Shown: positions 38,723 through 62,879 of the stretch, piece by piece
Layout of the letters: each line of letters opens with the position of its first letter
How positions within the stretch are numbered: the first letter of the stretch is position 1
Assembly: GCA_034620365.1 (NCBI GenBank)
Contig: JAQGEQ010000380.1
Location: 558,001-622,000, forward strand
DNA from: Pegea sp. RAD2-039
Lineage: Eukaryota > Chordata > Thaliacea > Salpida > Salpidae
DNA: 64,000 nt
Reading direction: 5' to 3'
Position numbers and translations under genes: made by a program
The notes under the pieces: model-generated
Database searches by the model: none
The model's input: only the letters and a program-made list of their open reading frames with translations
Told to the model about the DNA's origin: nothing

Positions 38723-41473
38723 CAGAATTGTTATTTAAGATAAATAATATGATAAAATTACTTACAAATCATATCAAATTGTAATAATATTAAGTTACAC
38801 TTATTATTTATTTATTTATTTATTATTACATAAACTGTTATAGTAAATAAATGATAAAAATTGTTGATAATAAAAAGTCATAAAATATTTTATAAGCTTA
38901 TTCAGACATAAGAAAGTTCAAAGTTTAAGTTGTAAGTATTAACCCTTTTTCAGTTAAAACCCTAGTATATATCAGGAACAAAAGCAACTAATAACTAAAT
39001 AGCTTTGCATATGCTAAAACTTTTTACATAATTCTACAAACTAGTCAAATAAAACATTTACTAATAAAACTTTACATAAGTACTAGATATTATAAATTAA
39101 ATGAGCTTTTATATCATTTGAAAAACCTAAAAAGATAAAATAGCAGATAGAAAAGCTGATTTATTATTTTATAATGTAAATACTTTTAGCTAGTAAATAA
39201 GACCAATTAAAACCATACTAAAACCATAAAATATATAATTTAAATGTTATCTAACAACCAGATATCACCATAACATAGTTTATATATGATTCAAACAAAA
39301 TATTTTTTCATATAGACTAACAAATATCTAGTATTTCAAACTTTTAAAATTAATTTGACAATGCAAATTGTATATTAAATGTAAAATGTAATTTATTAGA
39401 TTGATAATCTTTATTTGTTTTCTAAATTTATCTAATAAACATTTATATACTTAAATTAAATATATTACATAAGACTCGAAAAAAGCATTTTTCATTTATT
39501 ACAAAAATAAATCAACATATTCCATTTACCTGTATTTTTCATTCCCATTATACAGATTTAAATGATTTTAACTATTCAATTGCTATAAACCTTATAAATA
39601 AAAGAAATGTAAATTTCAGCTAATTATAAAATAGTTTAAATATAATGACATACCAAAACATGAGATTTAAACTAATCTTGTCATCAGTATTTTGTTTAAA
39701 ATAACTCTTTAACAAAATTAATCTATAACCCCTAAATTATATTCCAATTATCATTAAATGTAACATAAAATATAAAGAAAATATAAAAAAGTAAATAGGT
39801 CTAAAAACTGATGTATATAGTTAGTTAAGATATCTTCATTTTATACTTAAATTACTATTTTTATTTATTTTGTTTTTCTCCATTTGTTTCGCTCTATTTA
39901 CTTCATAGATTTCATATAAATGAATAATTGTCAACAATCAAATTTGAGATACAACAAAATTTTCATGTACTAATTTAAATAAATTACTATAAAAGCTTTT
40001 AATTGTTCATTTTATCTAAAACTGTTTTAGAATAATTTGAAACAAAATGTAAAAAAACAGAAATAATAAACAAAATATCATTTATTTTTCTAAGATTAAA
40101 TGAACGTTAAATGAAGTATCTTATAGGAAGTGAAGAAAAAAATCATTGTGATAAAATACAACAAAAATTCAAAAACTAGAAAAAGCTGTAAATATGAATA
40201 GAATATTTTGTTTAATATTAAGAGGAAAAATCTAATTATTTAATGAGTTTTTAATTAACAGCTTATAATATCAGTTTTGAAAAATACAACATTATTCATT
40301 TACATCTGCAAGTGTCATGCTAAACTTTTGACAATTTAGTTTTAAGCCAAAATGTAATTTTAGGAAATCATTAAGTATATAAATAGTTTATCGCGTGTAT
40401 GTAAATTAATGTATGTAAAATTTATAAATAGTTTTTAAACTTTGTTTTTTTTTATTTATAGTTTACGGATTCACTGAATAGACAGTATTAATAAAAACCA
40501 TGAATATCGAAATATTAAATAAATTTCGAAAAAAGTTTTTTCAGATAAATCAAAAATTGAGGAAAAACAAAGCTATTGTTTGTTTCCAGATACTGCTTAT
40601 AGAAAATATATTTACTCACTAAAATTTACGCCTGAAAGGTTTATTTTTCTGTTAAAAAAGTTCTTTCAAATAGCTTGGATATTTTTAGCTTGACCAATTT
40701 TACCTAATCACATACTCAATTTTACTTTTTATTGTATGTATAGTCCTAATTAAATTTTGTTAATTGATACTATAGAATAACTAAGTATTCTAATATCATT
40801 AAAAACTAAAATTTTATTAAACAGACTTTCAACAAACTTTTATTTTATGTTTAACTTCACGCAAACTCATTTAAAAGATTCTGTTACCTAATTATCAAAT
40901 CCAATAACAATTATTAAACGTCAATCACAGACTTTACTCTAAGAAGTTTGAGGCAAAATCCTTAAAAAATTGGGTTTTTATTTAGCAACTCATGTTAACC
41001 CATACCATTTTAATTCAAACTTTAAAATTAGATTCGTACTTAGTCCAAATAACATAAAAATTTAAACAAATGTTTGTTGATAACAACAGTTTGTACGACG
41101 AAATTGTATTATACATTATTAAAATGAAAAGAGATAGTTAAAAATGAATAAAATGAAGCTGGTTTTAGCAAACGATTGCACAATTTAGTTTTTTGAAAGA
41201 AAAAATAACAAAATGTTAATTACACTGAAATTTACTAATAAGAAGGCAAGTGAACGAGAAGTTTACAAATAGAAGTTAAATAGATATGAAAAGTTATGAA
41301 ATAATTTCTTTGGACATCAAAAGCACTATAGATGGTCACTCACATTGATAAGTAGTAAAAATGACATTAGGTTGCAATATGAACCAATAAAAAAAAAGAA
41401 AAATGAGATAATTTCAAACTGCAATAGATGAAAGACTGAAAGCGTTGCCTGATGCTTATAATTTTGTTAAAAT
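38723..41473. other. AT-rich intergenic between FAM3-like gene and TBC1D2
   Basis: About 2.75 kb of low-complexity sequence, A-rich on the plus strand, with a short (TTTA)n tract near 38803-38826. Probably the FAM3-like promoter/leader and the TBC1D2 3' flank. A 39-codon plus frame at 40501 (MNIEILNKF...) is composed of the local AT bias and is not supported. Confidence 0.45.
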
Positions 41474-44400
41474 TTATTCTTCATCGCTTCTTTGAGGACC
41501 TTTAATAGATTCTGATCTTAAAGTAAATTCTCGTCGAACAGATTCAAGTGCTGACACTTCTGCTTCTACTTTTGCTCGGTGGAAATCTCGAAGTTTTTCA
41601 ATCTTTCTCATTGGAAATGGGTTCATTGAATTAAATGCAATATTGGTGATCGATCTATTGATAAATTAAGTGTTCAGATTTGTAGCTCATTAAAATCATA
41701 TTCTCTTCACCTGGAATCCACCATTTTGTAAGTGATAGTTTTAAGAAAATGAAAAATTTTCAAATACTCATTCAAAGCGAGTATATTTTCTTCTTCAATT
41801 TTAAAAAATGCCAGAGCGAAACGAAATAAGACCTAAGAGACATCAATTAACATTTATTTGTTAATCTGAAACATCAGAAACCAACTTTGCTGCCTTCGTA
41901 TAGAAAAATATCCCAGATATGAAAGATTGTGTCAGGAGGTACGTTGTCACAAAAGATACAAAGATACCAGTTGAAAGTTATCAACGATGTATCAATTGTA
42001 TGGTTGAGAAAATGTCGATGTAATCGCGGTAACTTTTCAGCAAGCAGGTCACGAAAAACTCGCTGATCCGTCTGAAATTCCCATTTTCACCTCGAATCAA
42101 GTTTCATTTGTAATTGATAGATACCTGTGAAGCTACAAGTGTTGTACTGTAATAATCAGAAGGCATCAAGCACTCCACAATGGCTACAAGACACCAAAAG
42201 GAATCTTCTTCTGAAAGGAACAACAATGATACTGCTGCTAGACGATTCAAACCCTGGCAGTAGCTGTCAAAATTTCAAGATTACTAACAAGTCTTATATG
42301 GACTCTAAACTAACCCGATAGCCGGGTTGTGATTGCTATAAGCCCGCAGAACTCGACGTAGTGGGTCGATACCATCAGCTGTTGCTGATGAGAAATGTCG
42401 ATTAGTTGGTAAAGTTCGCAACAAATCCAACTCGATTTGTTTGGATACTAATTGCGCTTGTGGTTCTTTTAGTAATTCTTCATAATAATCGCCATCAATG
42501 TTCAGTTTTTCTCTAAAGTATCAGTGGAATAAAAATGTTTACAAATTCACTTCTTTCTATTCTTACTGTATCTTCGTGGTGAGTCTTTTCACGATCCAAG
42601 ACCAGACTTGAGATCGTAATTGATAAGGAATTCCAGCCCGGATCAAATTCTTCAGCTCAGTGTTGGGTTGCAGATCCCTTCAAGGATACACATAAGAAGA
42701 TGTAAAATTGAAAATTCAATTTACTTATAAAGTTTGAAGTAGTTGTCCCATTTTTCTAACAAAGATCGTTTGTAATTTATTAGATCTTTTTCTAGCTCCA
42801 GGGACCTATGTCTCATCTGACCAGCTGCTGCCAGTAAAGTAGCTTCAGCATCATTATCAGGACCATGTTCGAAGCCAAAAGCATCATATGTGACGTCATC
42901 AACAGTGTGCCTAAAATAGTGGTCCTTATTATGATGAGTCATCAATTTAATTAGTTGATGATATTGAAGGTAGCTGAAGAGTTTTTACTGAAACTGCAAA
43001 ATTATCACACCCAAAAAACTGTTATTAAATGGTCGAATTTCAGTTAATATCTCGAGTTACCCTTTCAAGTTGACTTGATCGGTTTTCTGCATCACTTCTT
43101 GAAGTAATGATTTAATAATCTCAGATCTTTCTTGTTCATTTGTAGCCAGTGAAGCATCAGATCTTTGAGAAGCAAATCCGGAGTTATCAGCTCGAATTTT
43201 GTTAAGGTTTGTCAATAAAACAAGATACTTGCTTTGCAAACGTAAGAAATTTGCTTCTTTTAAATCGACCTGTAAAAAATTTCAATAAAAAAGAAGTAGA
43301 GAGACGAAGAAGAAGGACTTGGTGAAAAACTGACCTGACTTTCAAGTTGGCTAATTCGATTCTCATCTAATATTCTCATATCAGTTATTTCCAGAATTTC
43401 ATCGTTAAGAAAACGATTTTGTAGAATATAACCTTCAACTTTATCCTACAACAAACAAATAGATCATTACAAGATCAACTTCTGATGGTTTATCACTTGT
43501 AAATGATGAAGAGTCTCTCTATTTGAAGAGTATTCATCAGTTGACGGTATTAAAGTAGCTGGTAGCAACCCCTGCTTCGAATCGTTCAACTGAAACAGAA
43601 GTATATGAGAAAGAAGTTGAAAGAAAAGGAGATTTACTTCATGAGTTAACCGCATCACATCCTGATCTTTTGCTAAAATGATAGTTTGAAGTAAAGAAAC
43701 GGTCTCCTTCAAACCGGTGGCAGTTTCTGCCAACTTTCTACTTTCTTCTAACTTTTTTTCTAGAGAATCGTTCATCATTCTCAACTGTAAAAGCTCCGAG
43801 TCACATTGACCTGAAACAAATAACTTTTAAGGAACACAATCACGTGACTTGGAGCTACTTTGATATGACGATTCTGCGGAAAGCGATTCGACTTTTTTCA
43901 ATTCACGCTTCAGTAGTTCCATCGATTGCTAAACAAAAAGCAAAATTAACAGTTGATTTCGTGATGAAGGACTTAACAGACTTCTTTTGCAGATAATCTC
44001 TCTTTTAACATAGACAATTCTTCATCTCGCTCTAATATCATCATCTTTAGTTCATTTATTTGATCATTTTCACCTGAAAATCACTTTGTCAGATCATTTA
44101 GTTGTAGATAGATCAATTAGGAGTACCTAACATGTTTCTGATTCCTGGAGCAGTTTTTGAAAGTCCTTGTTTGATTCCTTTAATAGCTTCTCCAAAATTA
44201 CTTCCTGCAAACAATCAAGATGATTAACTATCAGAAAACTCTTTTAGATACTTTTAAAATTATAAACATTTAAAGTTGATAATCTACTGATAAGGAATCT
44301 ACCACCAACCTGCATTTGATAAATTGAAAGTTAATTTTTTGTTTTGTTTTAATTTCCATGAAGATTTTCCGCCAATTGCACTTGGAACATCATCTGAGCT

Positions 44401-45832
44401 CACTAAATCGCTTCTAGTAGCCTCACTATCATCTTTAAAAACTTTATAGAAGCATTTTTAATAAGAAGATCAATCAATATTTAAATTTCACCTGAATAGT
44501 TGCTTGATTGAGAAGATAAAACGTCACAACTGAGCAGACCTTTTTGCTTTTTGAACATTTCTTTCGAATTAATATAAAACGTGCTCCCTCCAAGATATAA
44601 TTCAGATTGTTTTACCATCAACTGAGAGTTATAAGATCTCCGTTTCTTTTGCAACTCTTGGAGCCACCACAACAAACTTTTGTCATCATGTGACTAACCA
44701 ATTAAATAAGTGAAAAACTCAAATAAAAAATTCAGTTTTTACTTTTAAAGTATGAGTGACGTCTTTGATGGTAATTGTGAAAATATTTTCACCAAGATCA
44801 TCTGCTGCATAGTTAAAAGAAGCTTTTGAAAGAGGAATCTTTCCAAGAAGAGATGAAGGATCATTTGGAGCTCGGTAATAAGCTAGCTCACAGTTTGTAC
44901 CTTGGTATTCAAACCATCGTTGTTTTGAAGCTAAATTAAAAGAATTATTTCATCTAAACATTTCAAAATTTATCTTAAATGAAGTAAAAAAAATGCTAAC
45001 ATTTGATTGGGCCAATATGAGATATTTTTGTAAGAAATCCACTTAAAGCAGTTTCATCTTCTGCTTTCACTTCATTTGGTTTATTATTACTTGCAGAAGT
45101 CTAACAAACATTAATTTTTTATAACATATGTAACAGAAATAATTATTTCTTAATTACTAATTAATTTCATAATTATTAATTTCATAATTATTTACAAAAA
45201 GTTCACCAATAATTTTTTAGTATTATTTATAATAATAATCTTAAAACTATTTGCAAATTAAATAATTCTTTCAAGTTACTAAGTTGTTTGTATTTAAATT
45301 TGTGCATTTAAAATATTTAAGGTTTTATAAAAAAATGTGATTTATAATTACACTAGAAAAATATTTTAAATTTTTAAACAAGAATCTTTGATAAATCTTC
45401 CAGTTTAATTAGAAACTTACTGATATTTGAACATTTACTTAAAAAGTAAGAAACCTTTTTCTTTATTATAGTTTACATTTAGTATGAGTATGATAAATTA
45501 AGTATTGAATCATTTAAATTTATATTTTTATAAAATTCAAAACAATTGTTTCTTATATAAGCATATATAAAAAGTAATACCCAGCTTTAGTCAAACATTT
45601 AAAAATAAATATTAATTATTTGAAAATATTTATTTATCCTAGTGGAACCAATGTCTATTCAAAAAGTCAAAAAATTACAGTTTAAATAAATGATATTTTA
45701 GTAAACCTTTAATAAATTAATGAAAAATATACTTAAAAATTTAAATTTATTTTAATTAAAAGAAAAACTAAATCCTACCAAAGGTTGATCTTCTTGTAAG
45801 TTAATCAACTCACCAACAACACATTTAGACAT
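41474..45832 (-). CDS. TBC1D2: TBC1D2 (Armus-like) PH-coiled coil-TBC RabGAP
   Basis: TBC1D2 proteins are Rab7-directed GTPase-activating proteins acting on late endosomes and cadherin traffic. Nineteen exons in frame: 45832-45779, 45100-45001, 44930-44743, 44693-44492, 44441-44310, 44204-44127, 44073-43982, 43928-43859, 43810-43638, 43589-43497, 43445-43335, 43269-43061, 42973-42725, 42677-42567, 42512-42315, 42263-42125, 42071-41886, 41832-41711, 41654-41474. They give 895 residues (vertebrate TBC1D2 about 920). A PH domain lies at about 29-128 (GFLTKISHIGPIKSSKQRWF; LLWWLQELQKKR). Coiled coil runs from about 225 to 490 (heptad-rich exons 7-12). The TBC domain is at about 585-800 (LIRAGIPYQLRSQVWSWI; LPTNRHF; NPAIGYCQGLNRLA; ITFNWYLCIF; DNVP; IWDIFLYEGSK). 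Both catalytic fingers are there: Arg653 in IELDLLRT and Gln690 in YCQG, so it should be an active GAP. The start is the only ATG upstream of exon 2 with a fitting phase-0 donor. Confidence 0.95.
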
Positions 45833-46338
45833 GACCAATAAAACTAGTCGTTATAGTTTTATAAAGACTTAAATAATTAGTTTAAATAATTGTATTTTAT
45901 AAAACATAATTTGTTGTAACTGTGGGAAATAACCAATCATAATGATGACTTTTTTGGCAAGTGGAGCTAACAAAACTTTATTCTAGCAATTATTTGCAAG
46001 AAAAAATCATATTAACAAGAATTTCTACAGTTGATTTATGTTTATTGTATTTAAAATATAATTAGCTTATATATTTACCTAAATAGATAGTGAAAGTGTA
46101 ATGTTCCTTGTAATGTCTCGAGAAAGTCTAGTTAAGCTGTCTTCGACCGATAAACTCTCTATCTAATACGAAATCAAGTATTGTTCAAAAAAAAAACTTT
46201 TAAAAAGCTGAATATATGGTATTCTGTATAAGTATTGTATTTTATATTGATAATTTATATAAGTATTTGATCGTTAAAATTACTAAAATCTTCCCTGGTT
46301 TGTAAAGTGAGAGACTCCAATAGAGAATTAATAAAAAG
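45833..46338. other. TBC1D2 5' flank
   Basis: AT-rich spacer upstream of the TBC1D2 start, with no coding sequence and no promoter motif that stands out. A change from A-rich to T-rich on the plus strand occurs across 46-47.5 kb, so the divergent promoters of TBC1D2 and PKA probably lie between here and 50 kb. Confidence 0.4.
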
Positions 46339-46840
46339 TTGTCCATTTGTGTGGCGAAGCGGTTACCATACTTGCTTAACAAACGGGGGGTTCCAGGTTT
46401 GATCCTAGGTGGACACATATTAGTGACAAGGAAAACTCAAAATAAAAAGACTCGTCAAAAGAAAAAGTTCATAAAAACTCGAGTCCAAGGGCACTGTAAG
46501 TCTGGTTTACGACAACATTTCTAGAAGACGCAAAATTCCGAATTTAAAGCCGAAGCTGGAGCCCCGTAGGCAGTTGGTTACAGCACTCAGTATCGTTCTG
46601 GCAGCTCCTGCGACGCCAGCTGGGAGCAGCTGCATCAGTCTGTCTGTCTGTCCCGCTGCATAACATGGCTGGCGTGGAGGGTGGAATCCTGCTGCATAGG
46701 CAACAACTGGATATCGATAATTTCTGCCCTGGCGGAAATATACATGCCCGTTCACGGCCAAAGCGGGCTAAAAAAGGTGCAATATGCTAAGTCGATATAA
46801 CTAAGATATAAAAGTCGATATGTCTAAGTTGATATAACTT
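46339..46840 (+). mobile_element. tRNA-headed SINE-like element with GC-rich body
   Basis: Positions 46339-46416 fold like a worn tRNA. TTGTCCA and TGGACAC form a 6/7-bp acceptor stem; an A box (TGGCGAAGCGG, 46352-46362) and a B box (GGTTTGATCC, 46396-46405) are well spaced. The anticodon loop region (CTTAACA) resembles tRNA-Val(AAC). Mismatches in the T stem and D arm, and the attached body, argue for a SINE head with an internal RNA polymerase III promoter rather than a working tRNA. The body (about 46540-46770) is strikingly GC-rich against its surroundings and holds a GTCT microsatellite at 46638-46652. The end (46788-46839) repeats aagtcgatat-like units, as a SINE tail would. Limits are approximate; no flanking duplication was found. 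Confidence 0.6.
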
Positions 46841-46849
46841 GAGGGAAGG

Positions 46850-47100
46850 AATAATGGAAAAGAAAGCATCGAATTTAAGGTCAATTAAATTGTGGATAAT
46901 TTTAAAAATAAGAATTAAGTCGTATTTAATGCTTTGAATTTCCACAGTATCTAAATTGAAGAAGCTGAGACGATGTTTATAACTATCGTATTTGATATTA
47001 TGTTTTCTTCATACCAATTTCGTAAATGTTGCCTGAACATATACGATATTTTTGATATTTCCAACTTGATATGGCATCCATGTATTAACATTGTATTCAA
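46850..47100 (-). mobile_element. LINE reverse-transcriptase remnant, inverted 5' half
   Basis: On the minus strand, codons read EYNVNTWMPYQ, then IVYVQATFTKLV and, after a frameshift, YKHRLSFFNLDTVEIQ and IFKIIHNLIDLKF. That is the order seen near the C-terminus of CR1/Jockey-like reverse transcriptases (VWNPY..DI..VQR.FTK; Y..RL..L.L.TLE.RR; FKI.N). It faces away from the piece at 47120-47540, which holds the next part of the same type of protein. Confidence 0.65.
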
Positions 47101-47119
47101 GAATTAGACGTACGTACAA

Positions 47120-47540
47120 TTTGAATAGATTGATAAGGAAGTATGGATCCTTAGAATTAAAGGTATTTATAATAAGGTAGACAAGGTTGATCTAGACGAC
47201 ACACACTATACCTTTAAGAGCCTATATCAAGCAATTTTTTTCTCTTTCCGCACTGTTACTACATGGAACCAGCTGCCATCAGATGTTGTCATGTCAAAAT
47301 CACTCGTGCTTTTCAGGCATAAGTTAAACCGTTAAATATTGCCAACATTGTCATTTATAAACTGCTACTTTTTTATACTTTTAACGTTCTATGTAATTGT
47401 TCACTGTTATATGCTTTGAGGACTACTGAAATGCCATGTGTTATATCTTTTGCTTTCTATATTTCTAACTTAGTAGATGTTATTTGTGAGAATGTGTGTT
47501 AGCGGTAGGTGCTCTCTTCAGGCACCCTCCTTCGAACTTA
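47120..47540 (+). mobile_element. LINE 3' end: RT C-terminus and 3' UTR
   Basis: On the plus strand, from about 47162, a frame reads GIYNKVDKVDLDD, then AIFFSFRTVTTWNQLPSD, VVMSKSLVLFRHKLNR and a TAA at 47333-47335. FF..R.V..WN.LP..VV...S...F...L is the terminal motif of CR1/Jockey-type LINE polyproteins. The 3' UTR ends with a stem-loop, GGTGC...GCACC (47508-47526), followed by ctcctt; such 3' hairpins are usual in this LINE group. The upstream part of the protein is found inverted at 46850-47100. Confidence 0.75.
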
Positions 47541-50007
47541 TTGAAATAATTAAATGAAGCAGTTCTGCAAGTTTTATATTTTTTTTATTTCGATACTAGA
47601 TGGGGGCATAGTTACGATGATGTAATTTTAAACTATTTACGTATTTACTGTTATTTATTTAATCAAAGCCTAGATCGTAAGCAATTTTTGTTGAGAATCA
47701 GTTATTTGCTTATATTTTTTTGCAATGCAATTATGAAAAATACAATTAAATTGTCTTAGGTACACACAGTATTTAAATTTAAAAAAGCTGCTAATATAGA
47801 AGAAAATTTAAAGTATAAAGCTCATGTTTTCGAAATAATATGTCCTTCTTTGAAATTTTAGGATCTTTCATTTAAGTATCAGCTATATTTTCATTTTTAG
47901 TTTTAAAATTAACTGCAGTTTGTGTTTAAATAGCTTATCCCTGTTGCCAAGACAAATATAAAATAGCATTCGTCATACTTCAGTGATTTACTTATAGAAC
48001 CAAAGTTTTGAATTTGTTCTAGTCTATAGTAGACGTTCTCATGCTCTATTTGTGTAATCAAATTTAAGTAAAGTTTTACTTTCAGCGGCCTTCTTATTGT
48101 TTTTCACAATATTTTGGTATTTACTTTTTTCACACATTCTAAAAAGACTTCATACCAAGTTTCGATATCAAAATAATTTCAAACGAGAAAGTTTTTTAAA
48201 ATCTCACCAAAATTATTATTGTATAAATTTAATTAATTAAAACTTAATTCTCAAAATATAATTTTTTAATATTATTGATGCTTAATTAAAATATCGATAA
48301 AGCTAACATTTTTTGGAGAAATTGTTATTTGTGTATTATCTGCAATGTAGAAATTATATTTAGATGAATCAAAAATGCTTAAATACCATTATTTGTAATT
48401 TAAAAGATTATATCATGGTAATAATATAAAAAATAAATGAAAATTATAAATAAGTTTATAATAATACATGTAGATAACACTTTTTACTTATTTTTTTGGT
48501 ATTATTTTTGCATTTACAATTTTTTATTATTGTATGTGTATGTTTTTAATAATATTTACAATAATCACTTTTTTGAATTACAGATTATTTTAGTTAGTTT
48601 ATAAATTTTGGTAGTTTTTTAAAAGAATATCAAAAGTTATATTTTGGTAATTATGTCGTTTTTATATTTTTAGCAAATTATTTTCTGCATTATTCATAGT
48701 ATTATGTTTTTTTAGTTTCATTTTTCATCAGTTTTCACTTAGTTATTATTAATTCAGTTATTGATAATTAGTTTCTGTTGATATTTTGATGTATCAAAGA
48801 TTTTTCATAAATTTAATGAATTTAATAATATTAAAAAAAATTACTAATATTAATTAATAGGCTCTAATATATAATTGTGAGTTAATAAAGATTTAATAAA
48901 GACTTATTGCTTAAAACCAAATATAAGTTTAATGATTTATAGTGAAAGTTAACTTTATAAGTTTATAAAATCTCTCATAAATAAACTTTTTATATACTTT
49001 TCTGTATTAAGTAAATTGATTATATGCTTACTAAGCTATATATAAAACTAAAGAAGACCACATCAGATTGTAACTTAAAATCCTATCAAATCTTTCAAAA
49101 TATGATTTTTATACTTTTACTGGAGCTATACCAAAATTATCATAATAGATCACTATTTGATGAACAATTTTAAATCTTGGATGTTATTGAAAAGACCTCA
49201 GATTTATATTTATAAAATGTTTTTATTTAGCTTTTGGACTGAAACTTAAATAAAAAAATGATTTTTATGCTTATAATTATCTTGATGTTAAACATATATT
49301 ATTGATTTTTTATAATTAGTCCAAAACATTTTAGTTATTTTTGGAATTTTATTGACAATTTGATATTATTCAGCTTATAATAAATATTGTTGAGTAAAGA
49401 TAATATTTTTTGATAATTGTTCAGTGAATATATTTAGGAAATAGATTTATTTTATTAAATTAAATCCACTGACATTTATAGAATATGTTTTGTTCAACTA
49501 TCAAAAGTAGTATTTGATGATTCAACAATAAAGCTTACATTTGCTGCTTATAATCACTTTTAATTTTATGTTAAAGACTCAATAATTTAGCCTATCACTT
49601 GAAGATTGCTTCTTTGAAGATGTAATTATTAAATTTTATATTTTTACTGTTTATATTGATTATAGAAATTTATTGTGTTTTTGTTCTTTAAAATTTTTGT
49701 TTGATTTAAAGCAAATTTAAATATTAACTAGATGATGAGAAGTTTTTAAATATGTGCTATTATTCTATATAAACTTTTTAAGATGTTTTAATATTTTCAC
49801 AACTTTTTTATTATTACTTTATTTATAGAATTCTTCAATGAATAAGATTAATTTGAACAAATTATCATATAATAATAAAACTTAATTAACTAAAAGTTAT
49901 ATAGAGTTACAAAGTTTGTTCAAAAAACTATTCTACATCATTCAATTGAATCTTTTTTTATATAGTAACTTCTTTCTTGCTATTCACATCCCTTTGAAGC
50001 TGAAGAA
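47541..50007 (+). other. PKA 5' region, T-rich
   Basis: Low-complexity sequence, T-rich on the plus strand as in the PKA introns, with no coding exon recognised. It probably holds the PKA promoter and leader; no TATA box or CpG-rich stretch is evident. Confidence 0.4.

Positions 50008-62879
<12,872 letters not shown>

Noticed and set aside
46339..46416. Functional tRNA-Val gene
   Set aside because: T-stem and D-arm mismatches, loss of the C in the TTC loop motif and the attached GC-rich body fit a SINE head better.
46507..46761. 84-codon minus-strand frame in the GC-rich island as a protein gene
   Set aside because: It lies inside the SINE-like body; the high G+C removes stop codons and there is no similarity or splice context.
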